Shown here: in pieces, positions 16,601-24,033 of the stretch | Position numbering within the stretch: the first letter of the stretch is position 1 | Layout: each line of letters starts with the position of its first letter | Origin: Nocardiopsis listeri NBRC 13360 | GTDB taxonomy: Bacteria > Actinomycetota > Actinomycetes > Streptosporangiales > Streptosporangiaceae | Length of the DNA: 39,652 nucleotides | NCBI RefSeq assembly: GCF_001570765.1 | Contig: NZ_BCSH01000074.1 | Span: 1 to 39,652, forward strand | Reading direction: 5' to 3' | Notes under the pieces: model-generated | Told to the model about the DNA's origin: nothing | The model's database searches: none | Seen by the model: the letters and a program-made list of their open reading frames with translations, nothing else | Made by a program: the position numbers and the translations under genes

Positions 16601-17035
16601 CCCTACGTCGTCAACGGCAACGCGGGCAAGAACCCCTCGGCCGGCCCCGAGGACGGTGGCTTCACCGGCTGGTCGCTGTGGGGAATCGACACCGACGGCG
16701 ATCCCGCGTCGGACTGGGTGAGGACCCAAACGCGCCCCCACGTGGACGGGCTGGAAGTGGAGGCGCCGACCTCGGTCGCGGTCGGGGAGGGGGCCGAGGT
16801 CACCGCGACGGTGGACAACGACGGCACCGCGCTGCCGGTCGCCCACCCGGTGAGCGCGGACTGGTCCGGTTCCGAGGACGTCCACATCGGGCCGGTCGAC
16901 GAGGCCGACGCCGATCACGTGGCCGTCTTCGATCCGCGGACCGGCCGGTTGAGCGCGTTGGCAGAGGCGACCATCGAACTCGACGTGACCGTGAACGGCG
17001 TCACCGAAGAGGTCACCATCGAGTTGACGCCCTGA
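13610..17035 (+). CDS. secreted phosphodiester glycosidase / metallophosphatase fusion
   Basis: An exported protein of 1141 residues. Signal peptide (RAIVAAGSALALTLTSVASA) at residues 10-32. Residues about 60-430 form a phosphodiester glycosidase (NAGPA/DUF2233) domain, with VAAVNGDFFDIN, RMAIGFSEDG and the active-site-like AVNLDGGGSATMVA. Residues about 450-620 look like bacterial Ig-like modules (VDREGVFTAHAAGTATVTA), followed by a carbohydrate-binding-like beta domain (about 620-770). Residues about 795-1040 form a calcineurin-like phosphoesterase with FAVLSDAQF, INGDLVDE, VPGNHE, AQHVPF and GAHVGVFH. The first metal motif has Gln (DAQ) where DxH is usual. A last Ig-like stretch ends the protein. 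Likely role: removing sugars and phosphate from extracellular phosphodiester polymers such as teichoic acids; substrate inferred. ATG at 13610 follows GGAGG. Confidence 0.85.
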   Translation: MDRRWSIRSRTRAIVAAGSALALTLTSVASADTDDPRERTGFSETVEIPPAGSVARAEDPAPRLETFETERPVAPGVTLTSFDSYGPDAYTGTPNWLRGDLLTTDLTGGVGVDYLFPGQVTETAPVSEQADEVEAVAAVNGDFFDINASGASQGVAVQDGELIQSPIAGDYRESAAIFTPDGLGSIGEVFFEGTVELPTGETPSLDAINKPALGTGEIAAFTPLWGSYCRCRATEDATRALEVVVTDGVVTEIVDEPREGEIADDAFVLVGREDGAQTLSELEVGDAVGIDYDARAAQDQEIHAALNGRQMLVVDGRAQEASENDNTPGAPRMAIGFSEDGSRMYLLSVDGRQPSFAEGVGLDELGQMMVEAGAHTAVNLDGGGSATMVARTPGGDRVQVENRPSDGEERSVPNGLALFAPQGSGRLDGFWVRTRVEPERAEGSGHVAPSRPDRVFSGLTRTLTAAGHDETYAPVESDPIWRSDDNGVGSVDREGVFTAHAAGTATVTARERGATGEIDLTVLGELTRIETTPERVGLTDAEAAAVIEVIGYDTDGFTAPIETADVETSIDESVAEISVTEDGRFEIRAATDSGATLATIRVGEVETTLAVTVGLDEVVVADFEDAADWSYFGERAEGDVSVAQGREGGGVGLTYDFTTSTGTRTGGALPPGEELQIPGRPRELRAWVHSEGNGEWASMQVWDGTGRLLPAMRAGYLDEPGWRQVSFEVPPGTRYPISLRRIYFAETEPDAGYHGEVIVDDLTAMVPPPLDVPPTEPVVDPVVAPGESVAGQDWRFAVLSDAQFVARDPDSEIVANTRRALREIRESDAEFLIINGDLVDEAAPEDFALALSILDEELEGELPYYYVPGNHEVSEGTLDNFRDAFGQPRRVVDHHGTRFILLDTARLSYKAGDWSQLPLLREELDAAAEDPDVTSIVVAQHVPFRDPLPSRASELSDRKEATTVENWLADFQSDTGKGVAFIGAHVGVFHADRVDGVPYVVNGNAGKNPSAGPEDGGFTGWSLWGIDTDGDPASDWVRTQTRPHVDGLEVEAPTSVAVGEGAEVTATVDNDGTALPVAHPVSADWSGSEDVHIGPVDEADADHVAVFDPRTGRLSALAEATIELDVTVNGVTEEVTIELTP

Positions 17036-17049
17036 CCTCGGGCCGACGA

Positions 17050-17078
17050 GGGCCCCACGGTCGTGCCCCGTGGGGCCC
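17050..17078 (+). terminator. hairpin terminator after the glycosidase/phosphatase gene
   Basis: GGGCCCCACGG and CCGTGGGGCCC form a perfect 11-bp stem with a 7-base loop, 14 bases after the stop codon. Confidence 0.75.
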
Positions 17079-17141
17079 GAACCGGCCACCAAGGGCGTGG
17101 CTATCCGTGTTGACCGAGTTACTCCTGATTATGGTCTTGGG

Positions 17142-17550
17142 GTGTCCCAGACCTCAGTGCCCTCACCGGACCCCTCAGGGCTCCATCGGCGCTCGGTGGG
17201 CGTCACCACGTCCCTCCTGGTCGGACTGTCGTTGGTCCTGCTCCTGGTCGCCGGGTGCACGGCACCCACCCCCACCTTCTCCGCCTACCGGAACACCGCC
17301 GAGCAGAGCATCACCGAACTGATCTCCGCGGCCGAGACCGGAGCCATGCTCGGCGACGTCCGCCTGGCGGACGGGGCGACCTCCACCTACCTGGGAACCA
17401 CCGTCGAGAGCGCGGAGGAGGCGGCCCGCTCGATCTCGAAGACCTTCGGAACCCGACAGCCGCCCACCTCCGAGGCCGACGCCCTGCGCGAGGAGTTGGT
17501 GCCCCTGTGCGACACGGTGGTGAACACGCTCGCCGAACTGCGCATCGCGG
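17142..17550 (+). pseudogene. lipoprotein gene, 3'-truncated
   Basis: From GTG at 17142 (other starts possible) the frame encodes a signal peptide TSLLVGLSLVLLLVAGC with lipobox VAGC, then a helical region (YRNTAEQSITELISAAETG ... ELVPLCDTVVNTLAELRIAVR). After RIAVR the frame turns into arginine/proline-rich shadow sequence over the PRC-barrel gene. At exactly that point another frame carries a typical membrane-protein C-terminus. The lipoprotein gene therefore looks cut by a deletion whose right end falls near 17550. The family is not recognised beyond an actinobacterial small lipoprotein with helices. Confidence 0.55.
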
Positions 17551-17646
17551 TTCGTCAACGTCCTCGCGTCCTTCTACCTGGTGTTGTTGTGCGTGGTGTC
17601 CGTGGCGTCCATCCCCCTGATGATCTACACGAAGGCGGGGCAGTGA
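17551..17646 (+). pseudogene. last ~31 codons of a lost membrane transporter
   Basis: The frame FVNVLASFYLVLLCVV ... SIPLMIYTKAGQ followed by TGA (17644-17646) is a plausible final transmembrane helix and tail, with no start or upstream domain. It is one base before the PRC-barrel ATG, so the lost gene was first in that operon. In some actinobacteria PRC-barrel genes follow Nramp-type or MgtE-type metal transporters, which makes a metal transporter a reasonable guess, not an identification. Confidence 0.5.
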
Positions 17647-17647
17647 G

Positions 17648-18037
17648 ATGTCCGAAGAAGAAGGGACCGTGTTCAGGATCGGTTTCACGGTCCTGGACCG
17701 CCAGGTCGTGGACCGTGACGGGGTGAACCTGGGCAAGGTCGACGACGTGGAGTTCACTCGGCCGGAAGGGCAGGGAGGGGAGCCGAACATGACCGCGCTG
17801 ATCATCGACACCGCGGCGATCGGTGGCCGCATCTCCGGTCGGTTCGGTCGCTACTGGGAGGCGGTCGTGGAACGGCTCCGACCCCAGAAGGAGGGTTCCA
17901 TCGCCATTCCGGTGGAGCACGTCGAGGAGTTCGCCCCCACCACTGTGCTCTCCACGAGGGCTCCGGAGGGGATGCATCCGTTGGAGAAGTGGGTGGCACT
18001 TCATGTGATCGGCCGAATCCCGGGAGCGCGGAAATGA
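17648..18037 (+). CDS. PRC-barrel domain protein
   Basis: A cytosolic protein of 129 residues with a PRC-barrel core: FTVLDRQVVDRDGVNLGKVD and VEFTRPEGQGGEPNMTALII in the first half, then a basic helix, then a second beta segment EGSIAIPVEHVEEFAP. PRC barrels bind RNA, protein partners or membrane-protein tails. The gene starts one base after a transporter-like C-terminal remnant and overlaps the next gene by ATGA, so it was likely part of a transporter operon whose membrane component is gone. Precise function unknown. Confidence 0.65.
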   Translation: MSEEEGTVFRIGFTVLDRQVVDRDGVNLGKVDDVEFTRPEGQGGEPNMTALIIDTAAIGGRISGRFGRYWEAVVERLRPQKEGSIAIPVEHVEEFAPTTVLSTRAPEGMHPLEKWVALHVIGRIPGARK

Positions 18038-18363
18038 GGCGGCTGCGCGCGAACGCGATCCTGGGACTGCGGGTCATCGACCGCGACGGCGAACAGGCGG
18101 GGATCGTCCACGACATCGTCGTCGACCATCGAGATGGCGTGTACACGATCCTGGGGTTGGTGCTGGGGCGTTCCGCGGTCGGCGGGCGCTTCGGATACGG
18201 CGACTCCCTGCAAGCGCCCATGCCCTGGAAACGACTCCTGAAGTGGCTCCGCCGTCACGAACGCTACGTGAGGTGGGCCGACGTCGTGGCCCTGGAGGAG
18301 GACCACGTGGAGATCGCCGTGGATCACGGGTCGTTGCCGGGTCACTGGCGACAGGACTCCTGA
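18034..18363 (+). CDS. second PRC-barrel-like protein
   Basis: A 109-residue protein. The first half repeats the PRC-barrel pattern of its neighbour (ILGLRVIDRDGEQAGIVHD, YTILGLVLGRSAVGGRFG). The second half has MPWKRLLKWLRRHERYVRW and a closing strand ADVVALEEDHVEIAV. It is translationally coupled to the upstream gene (ATGA overlap) and probably arose by duplication. No signal peptide or membrane helix. Function unknown. Confidence 0.6.
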   Translation: MRRLRANAILGLRVIDRDGEQAGIVHDIVVDHRDGVYTILGLVLGRSAVGGRFGYGDSLQAPMPWKRLLKWLRRHERYVRWADVVALEEDHVEIAVDHGSLPGHWRQDS

Positions 18364-18756
18364 GCGGCTCGTCGGCGGGGGAGACGTCGGACGGTTCAGC
18401 CGTCGGTGGGACCCCGCCTTGACGGGCTTCCGATCCTGTTCGGGACCCTCCGAGTAGCGCAGGTGGAGTGAGCGTGGATCCGCGACGAGTTCGGCCTCCC
18501 ACCAGGTCGAAGGCCAGGGGCGCAGACGTGTCTTCGGCGTCGTTTCCGGGTGCGTCGGTGCTCGTGCGGAGCGCCCACCCGGCGGGCGAGCGCACGTCAC
18601 CCCCGCGCCACGAATTCCGCCGTGAGCACTTCGGGCCCGTCAGAGATTCCCTGACTTCCGAAGCGGGATTTCGGGGGCGAATTACTGCCAAGTGTCCGTT
18701 TCGCGAACATGCGTGTCACATCTGCGTGATTGCGTGGTCGAGTCTTGCGCTCTAAG
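18364..18756. other. intergenic stretch, possible decayed gene
   Basis: No intact gene. On the minus strand around 18385-18530 one frame reads STWWEAELVADPRSLHLRYS with GC-rich third positions, but has no supported start or end, so it may be a relic. Bases from about 18650 to 18756 are relatively AT-rich and should hold the promoter of the siderophore operon. Confidence 0.3.
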
Positions 18757-18775
18757 TTCGGTTAGGCAACCCTTA
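18757..18775. promoter_or_regulatory. iron box (DmdR/IdeR-like operator) of the siderophore-uptake operon
   Basis: TTCGGTTAGGCAACCCTTA matches 15 of 19 positions of the palindromic actinobacterial iron box TTAGGTTAGGCTAACCTAA. It lies 159 bases before the ATG of the binding-protein gene, consistent with iron-dependent repression. Confidence 0.65.
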
Positions 18776-18934
18776 CCTTTCGGGGTGGTCCTCGGTGCGC
18801 GCACCGAGCGGCCTTCCTCGGCGCGTCCCCATGACCTCACCGAACGTCGCCGCGTCGAACCGATGGGCCATGCGCTCAAGGGCGGGTTGCGCGGACTCCG
18901 GGGGCATCCCTCGCCCCACAACCGAAAGGACACC

Positions 18935-19960
18935 ATGCGCCACGTGACAAGGACGGCCGCACTCTCCACGGCCGCGCTGCTGGCGGTCGGACTCGTGGCC
19001 TGCTCCTCGGACACCCCCGACGAGGAGGCCCAGACCTCCGGGGACTGGACGCCGATCACCATCGAGCACGCGCTGGGCACCACCACCATCGAGTCCCAGC
19101 CCGAGCGCGTCGCCACCGTCGCCTGGGCCAACCACGAGGTCCCCCTCGCACTGGGCGTGGTCCCCGTCGGTATGGCCGCCGCCAACTTCGGCGACGACAA
19201 CGACGACGGCGTCCTGCCCTGGGTGGAGGAGAAGCTGGAGGAACTCGACGCCGAGACCCCCGTGCTGTTCGACGAGACCGATGGCATCGACTTCGAGGCC
19301 GTGGCCGACACCGCCCCCGACGTCATCCTGGCCGGCTACTCCGGCCTGACCCAGGAGGAGTACGACACCCTCAGCGAGATCGCCCCCGTCGTCGCCTACC
19401 CCGAGACCCCGTGGGGCACCGCCTGGCGGGAGATGATCGAGTTCAACAGCAAGGGCCTGGGCCTGGAGGAAGAGGGCCAAGAGCTCATCGGCGAGCTGGA
19501 GACCGAGATCGAGGCCACCGCGGCCGAGTACTCGCAGATCGAGGGACAGGCCACCATGTTCCTCACCCACGTGGACACCACCGACCTCAGTGAGGTCAGC
19601 TTCTACACCGCCCACGACACCCGGGCGATGTTCTTCGAGGACCTGGGAATGGCCACCCCCGGCAGCATCGCCGACGCCACCGCCGAGACCGACCAGTTCG
19701 CCTTGACCCGCACCGCCGAGCAGGCCGACGTCTTCGACGACGTCGACATCATCGTCACCTACGGCGGTGACGACCTGGTCGAGTCCCTGGAGGGCGACGA
19801 ACTGCTGTCCCAGATGCCCGCCGTCGAGAACGGCGCCGTGGTGAACCTGCCCGGCGACGACCCCCTGGGCACCGCCGCCAACCCCACCCCGCTGTCCATC
19901 TCCTGGGTCCTGGACGACTACGTGTCGCTGCTGGCCGAGGCCGCGGACGGGGCGCAGTGA
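18935..19960 (+). CDS. siderophore-binding lipoprotein (FepB/FecB-like)
   Basis: Substrate-binding component of a ferric-siderophore ABC importer, 341 residues, lipid-anchored outside the membrane. Signal peptide with lipobox LVAC (LLAVGLVACSSD). The periplasmic-binding-protein type 2 pattern is present: PERVATVAWANHEVPLALG, PDVILAGYSGLTQEEYDTL, long linking helices, and IIVTYGG near the C-terminus. ATG at 18935 follows GAAAGGA; the open frame extends further upstream but without a ribosome-binding site. An iron box lies upstream and the permease start overlaps the stop (GTGA), so the four-gene operon should be induced by iron starvation. The siderophore cannot be deduced. Confidence 0.9.
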   Translation: MRHVTRTAALSTAALLAVGLVACSSDTPDEEAQTSGDWTPITIEHALGTTTIESQPERVATVAWANHEVPLALGVVPVGMAAANFGDDNDDGVLPWVEEKLEELDAETPVLFDETDGIDFEAVADTAPDVILAGYSGLTQEEYDTLSEIAPVVAYPETPWGTAWREMIEFNSKGLGLEEEGQELIGELETEIEATAAEYSQIEGQATMFLTHVDTTDLSEVSFYTAHDTRAMFFEDLGMATPGSIADATAETDQFALTRTAEQADVFDDVDIIVTYGGDDLVESLEGDELLSQMPAVENGAVVNLPGDDPLGTAANPTPLSISWVLDDYVSLLAEAADGAQ

Positions 19961-21003
19961 CCTCGACCCTCACCCCGTCGCCCGCCGGGGACGTCGCCGC
20001 CGTGCGACGCCCCCGGCGGCTGCGGGCCCTCTGGCTGCCGGCCCTGGCCCTGGTCCTGGCCGCCCTGATGTTCGCCTCCGTGGCCGTGGGCTCGCGCGAG
20101 GTCGACTGGGCCGACATCGTGGCCGCCCTCGGTGGTTCGGCGGAGGGCTTCGACCAGGCCGCCGTGGCCAAGCGCATCCCCCGCACCCTGCTGGCCGTGC
20201 TCGCCGGCGCCGCCCTGGGCGTCGCCGGCACCGTCATGCAGGGCGTGACCCGCAACCCGATCGCCGATCCGGGCATCCTCGGTGTGAACATGGGCGCCTC
20301 CCTGGCCGTGGTCGTGGGCATGGCCACCTTCGGTCTGACCTCTGCCGCCTCCTACGTGTGGGTGGCCATCGTCGGCGCCGGGGCCAGCGCCGTGTTCGTC
20401 TACGTGATCGGCTCCCTGGGACGGGGCGGCGCGACCCCGCTCAAACTGGCCCTGGCCGGAACGGCGACCTCCGCGGCCCTGGCCTCGTTCATCAGCGCCG
20501 TCGTGCTGCCGCGCAACGACCTGGCCACGGGAGTGCGCTCCTGGCAGATCGGCGGGGTGGGCGGCGGAACCTACGACAGCCTGAACCAGATCCTGCCGTT
20601 CGTCGCGGTGGGCTTCGTGCTGTGCCTGTTCTGCGCGCGCGGGCTCAACATGCTCGCGCTGGGCGACGACCTCGCCGCCGGCCTGGGCGAACGCGTCGCC
20701 GTGGCCCGCGGGACCGCGTCCCTGGGCGCCGTGGTGCTGTGCGGGGCCACGACCGCGGTCACCGGCCCCATCGCCTTCGTCGGTCTGGTGGTTCCGCACA
20801 TGTGCCGGCTGCTGGTGGGTCCCGACCATCGGTGGCTGGTCCCCTTCTCCGCCTTGGGCGGGGCCGCACTGCTCACCGCCGCCGACATCGTCGGCCGGAT
20901 CGTGGCCAGACCCGCCCAGATCGACGTGGGCATCGTGACCGCGCTGGTCGGCGCCCCGTTCTTCATCTACATCGTCCGCCGTCAGAAGGTCCGTGCCCTG
21001 TGA
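19957..21003 (+). CDS. FecCD-family siderophore permease (first subunit)
   Basis: Inner-membrane permease of 348 residues with about ten helices. Diagnostic segments are KRIPRTLLAVLAGAALGVAG, VMQGVTRNPIADPGILGVN with the family's NPLA/P-type loop, and the ATPase-coupling region GERVAVARGTA followed by AVTGPIAFVGLVVPHM. It should form a heterodimer with the next gene product. GTG start at 19957 overlaps the binding-protein stop, and its own stop overlaps the next start. Confidence 0.93.
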   Translation: MTSTLTPSPAGDVAAVRRPRRLRALWLPALALVLAALMFASVAVGSREVDWADIVAALGGSAEGFDQAAVAKRIPRTLLAVLAGAALGVAGTVMQGVTRNPIADPGILGVNMGASLAVVVGMATFGLTSAASYVWVAIVGAGASAVFVYVIGSLGRGGATPLKLALAGTATSAALASFISAVVLPRNDLATGVRSWQIGGVGGGTYDSLNQILPFVAVGFVLCLFCARGLNMLALGDDLAAGLGERVAVARGTASLGAVVLCGATTAVTGPIAFVGLVVPHMCRLLVGPDHRWLVPFSALGGAALLTAADIVGRIVARPAQIDVGIVTALVGAPFFIYIVRRQKVRAL

Positions 21004-22052
21004 TTCCGTCCCTGCCCACCACCGGGTCCACCCTGGAGTCCGTGACCCGGGGCCGCCTGCGCCGCGCGCGCAGGCGGGGCACGGTCATCGTGGTCCTGGC
21101 CGTGCTCGTCGTCGCCGTGTTCGTGCTGACCCTGATGGTGGGGAAGACCTTCTACCCGCTCGGTGACGTGTGGCGGGTGGTCCTGGGCCAGGACGTACCC
21201 GGAGCCTCCTTCACGGTCGGGCGACTGCGTCTGCCCAGAGCGGTGCTCGCCGTGGTGGCCGGGATGTGCTTCGGCCTGGCCGGTGTCACCTTCCAGACCA
21301 TGCTGCGCAACCCGCTGGCCAGTCCCGACATCATCGGGATCAGCTCCGGGGCCAGTGCCGCCGCCGTCTTCGCGATCGTCATGCTCGGGCTGAGCGGCAC
21401 CGCGGTGTCGGTGGTGGCGATCGTCGCGGCGCTGGGTGTGTCCACCCTCGTGTACCTGTTGTCGTTCAAGGCAGGGGTGGCCGGGACCCGGCTCATCCTC
21501 ATCGGCATCGGTGTGGCCGCCATGCTCGACAGCCTCGTCTCCTACGTCCTGGACCAGGCGCCCGACTGGGACCTACAGGAGGCCATGCGCTGGTTGACCG
21601 GCAGTCTCAACGGCACCGACTGGAACCAGGTCCTGCCGGTGGTGGTCGCCCTGGTCCTCATCGGCCCGGTGTTGTTGTCCCAGGCCCAGAACCTGGCCCT
21701 GTTCCAGTTGGGCGACGACACCGCGTCGGCCCTGGGCGTACGGGTGAACCGCACCCGGTTACCGGCGGTCACCGCCGCCGTGGGACTCATCGCCTTCGCC
21801 ACCGCCGCGGCCGGTCCCATCGCGTTCGTGGCGTTCCTGTGCGGCCCCATCGCCGCCCGTCTGGTGGGCCCCAACGGGTCCCTGCTGCTGCCCTCGGCCC
21901 TGGTGGGGGCGTTGCTGGTGTTGGTCGCCGACCTGGTCGGCCAGTTCCTGTTGGGCACGCGCTTCCCGGTCGGTGTGGTCACCGGCGTGCTCGGCGCCCC
22001 CTACCTCGTCTACCTCATCGTCCGCACCAACCGCGCCGGAGGATCCCTGTGA
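21000..22052 (+). CDS. FecCD-family siderophore permease (second subunit)
   Basis: Second permease subunit of 350 residues. An arginine-rich cytosolic N-terminus (RGRLRRARRRG) precedes about ten helices. Family segments: RLPRAVLAVVAGMCFGLAG, FQTMLRNPLASPDIIGISSG, and GPIAFVAFLCGPIAARLVG in the ATPase-facing part. GTG at 21000 overlaps the upstream stop (GTGA); the ATPase gene begins the same way, so all four proteins should be made in linked amounts. Confidence 0.93.
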   Translation: MIPSLPTTGSTLESVTRGRLRRARRRGTVIVVLAVLVVAVFVLTLMVGKTFYPLGDVWRVVLGQDVPGASFTVGRLRLPRAVLAVVAGMCFGLAGVTFQTMLRNPLASPDIIGISSGASAAAVFAIVMLGLSGTAVSVVAIVAALGVSTLVYLLSFKAGVAGTRLILIGIGVAAMLDSLVSYVLDQAPDWDLQEAMRWLTGSLNGTDWNQVLPVVVALVLIGPVLLSQAQNLALFQLGDDTASALGVRVNRTRLPAVTAAVGLIAFATAAAGPIAFVAFLCGPIAARLVGPNGSLLLPSALVGALLVLVADLVGQFLLGTRFPVGVVTGVLGAPYLVYLIVRTNRAGGSL

Positions 22053-22861
22053 CCAAGGACCACTCGCTGATCGTCGAGGACCTCACCCTGGGGTACCAGG
22101 ACCGCGTCGTCATCGACGCCCTGGACCTGGCCATCCCGCCCGGCCGGATCACCGCGATCGTGGGCGCCAACGCCTGCGGCAAGTCGACCCTGCTGCGGTC
22201 GATGTCGCGGCTGCTGGCGCCCAAGGGAGGGCGGGTGCTGTTGGACGGTGAGCAGGTGCACCGGATGCCCTCCAAGGAGGTGGCTCGCACGCTCGGTCTG
22301 CTTCCGCAGTCGCCGATCGCCCCGGAGGGCATCACCGTCGGTGACCTGGTCGGACGTGGCCGCCACCCTCACCAGCGGGTGCTGTCCCGGTGGAGTCGTG
22401 AGGACGACGAGGCCGTCGCCGAGGCCTTGGACGCCACCGGCATCGCCGACCTGGTCGACCGGCCCGTGGACGAGTTGTCGGGGGGACAGCGTCAGCGGGT
22501 GTGGATCGCGATGTCCCTGGCCCAGCACACCGATCTGTTGTTGCTGGACGAGCCCACCACGTTCCTGGACGTCAGTCACCAGGTGGAGGTGTTGGACCTG
22601 CTCACCGACCTCAACCGGTCGCTGGGCACCACGATCGTGCTGGTGTTGCACGACCTCAACCTGGCGGCCCGATACGCCGACCACCTGGTCGCCCTGGCAC
22701 GGGGGCGGCTGCACGCGGAGGGGACGCCCGAGCGGGTGCTCACCCCCGAGACGGTGGAGGCGGTATTCGGGCTGCGCAGTCGCATCATCGTCGACCCCAC
22801 CTCCGGCAAGCCGCTGATGCTGCCCATCGGCCGACACCACGAGGTCGTGGAGGCCGGCTGA
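22049..22861 (+). CDS. siderophore ABC importer ATPase (FepC-like)
   Basis: Cytosolic ATPase of 270 residues powering the FecCD permease pair. All motifs are intact: Walker A VGANACGKSTLL, Q-loop LLPQSPIAPEG, signature ELSGGQRQRVW, Walker B LLLLDEPTTFLD and H-switch VLHDLNLAARYAD. This sequence is typical of ferric-siderophore and cobalamin importers. GTG start at 22049 overlaps the permease stop. A strong bidirectional terminator follows 17 bases after the stop. Confidence 0.95.
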   Translation: MTKDHSLIVEDLTLGYQDRVVIDALDLAIPPGRITAIVGANACGKSTLLRSMSRLLAPKGGRVLLDGEQVHRMPSKEVARTLGLLPQSPIAPEGITVGDLVGRGRHPHQRVLSRWSREDDEAVAEALDATGIADLVDRPVDELSGGQRQRVWIAMSLAQHTDLLLLDEPTTFLDVSHQVEVLDLLTDLNRSLGTTIVLVLHDLNLAARYADHLVALARGRLHAEGTPERVLTPETVEAVFGLRSRIIVDPTSGKPLMLPIGRHHEVVEAG

Positions 22862-22878
22862 CCCCGATCGGCGCACGA

Positions 22879-22916
22879 AAAAGGGGGCTCCCGCCACGTG
22901 GTGGGAACCCCCTTTT
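22879..22916. terminator. bidirectional terminator between convergent operons
   Basis: AAAAGGGGG (22879-22887) pairs with CCCCCTTTT (22908-22916), and the inner TCCCGCCACGTGGTGGGA extends the stem. With A and T runs on both sides it can end both the importer operon and the minus-strand binding-protein gene. Confidence 0.9.
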
Positions 22917-22932
22917 CGGTGCTCGTGAAGGG

Positions 22933-23931
22933 TCAACCCTCCAGGGCCTGCTGGATCATCGGGACGACCTCGTCCAGGGCGTGGTGGACGCCCAGGGTGG
23001 AACCGCTGGAGAAGGCGTTGGCCAGCTGCGGGTCCTCCAGGACGATCAGCCGGCCGTCCTCGGCGGCGGGGATGCCCTGTAGGACCGGGTCCTCGTTGAG
23101 GAAGTCGGCGGTGTCACCGATGGGGAAGACCACGGTCAGGTCGGTGTCCAGCTCTTCGACGAGCTCCGAGCTCAGATCGACGTAGAACGCCCCGTCGGCC
23201 ATCTCCTCCAGCTCGGGCTTGTACTCGAAGCCCAGCTCGGTGAGCACGTCCACGCGGGTGTCGCCGGGCACGTAGGCGCCGTACTGGCCGTCGAAGTAGG
23301 CGCCGACCGCGATGGTCATGTCCTCGAACTCCGGGTTCTCCTCGCGCAGCTGCGCGAACCGGTCCTCCAGCTCGGTGATGAGCTCCTCTCCCCGCGGCTC
23401 CTCGCCCAGGACCTGGGCGACCTGGCGGGTCTGACCCTGCCAGGTGGTGCCGTAGGTGACCTCCACGTCGGAGGGTGGACCGACCACGGGGGCGATCGGG
23501 GAGAGCAGGTCGTAGCGTTCCTGGGAGTTGTCGGATCGGGTGTCGAGGATGACGTCCGGCTCCAGGGAGGCGATGGACTCCAGGTTCGGTTCCATGGTGC
23601 CGACCTCGGTCGGCTCGGAGTCGAGCAGCTCGGCGGCCCAGGGGCCCACGTAGGGCGCTCCGTAGGCCTGCCAGTCGGCCACGCCCACCGGCTGTACGCC
23701 CAGGGCCAGCGCGGTCTCGGCGTCCGACCAGCCCATCGCGACGACGTTCTCGGGGTGGTCCTCGATCTCCACGTCACCGAACAGGGTCTCGACGGTGACG
23801 GGGTAGCCCTCGGCGGTCGGACCGGAGGAATCGGAGGAGTCCGTGCCCCCGCCACCACAGGCGGCGAGCAGGACGGTGGACAGGGCGCCGGCGGCGATCA
23901 TGCCGAGACGGGTGGGTGGACCGGGGATCAA
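22933..23931 (-). CDS. second iron-siderophore-binding lipoprotein
   Basis: Solute-binding lipoprotein of 332 residues, paralogous to the one at 18935 but divergent. It has a signal peptide with lipobox LLAAC (STVLLAACGGGG), then PENVVAMGWSDAETALALG, LEPDVILDTRSDNSQERYD and a closing helix HHALDEVVPMIQQ. The start is TTG at 23931, supported by GCGAGG six bases upstream; the first ATG would cut into the signal peptide. It has no permease of its own next to it, so it may feed the FecCD permeases encoded convergently. An iron box begins 22 bases upstream of the start. Confidence 0.9.
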   Translation of the reverse strand: MIPGPPTRLGMIAAGALSTVLLAACGGGGTDSSDSSGPTAEGYPVTVETLFGDVEIEDHPENVVAMGWSDAETALALGVQPVGVADWQAYGAPYVGPWAAELLDSEPTEVGTMEPNLESIASLEPDVILDTRSDNSQERYDLLSPIAPVVGPPSDVEVTYGTTWQGQTRQVAQVLGEEPRGEELITELEDRFAQLREENPEFEDMTIAVGAYFDGQYGAYVPGDTRVDVLTELGFEYKPELEEMADGAFYVDLSSELVEELDTDLTVVFPIGDTADFLNEDPVLQGIPAAEDGRLIVLEDPQLANAFSSGSTLGVHHALDEVVPMIQQALEG

Positions 23932-23952
23932 TGGAACCTCGCTGAATGGCGT

Positions 23953-23971
23953 TTAGCTTAGCCTTGCCTAA
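23953..23971. promoter_or_regulatory. iron box of the second binding-protein gene
   Basis: TTAGCTTAGCCTTGCCTAA matches 15 of 19 positions of the consensus TTAGGTTAGGCTAACCTAA and lies 22-40 bases before the TTG start, where repressor binding would block the promoter. Confidence 0.75.
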
Positions 23972-24033
23972 GCGTGATTTGGCCAGGTTATCGCCATCCC
24001 GGGGCCTATGTGAACTCGGGGAACACCATCTGT

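Noticed and set aside
13634..17092. A 1152-residue open frame on the minus strand opposite the glycosidase/phosphatase gene
   Set aside because: It is the shadow of a GC-rich gene; its composition (His, Arg, Gly, Val rich) is not protein-like and no domain is visible, while the plus frame has a signal peptide and two enzyme domains.
17110..17135. TTGACC and TATGGT as a promoter for the truncated lipoprotein gene
   Set aside because: The spacer is only 14 bases, too short for a standard -35/-10 pair.
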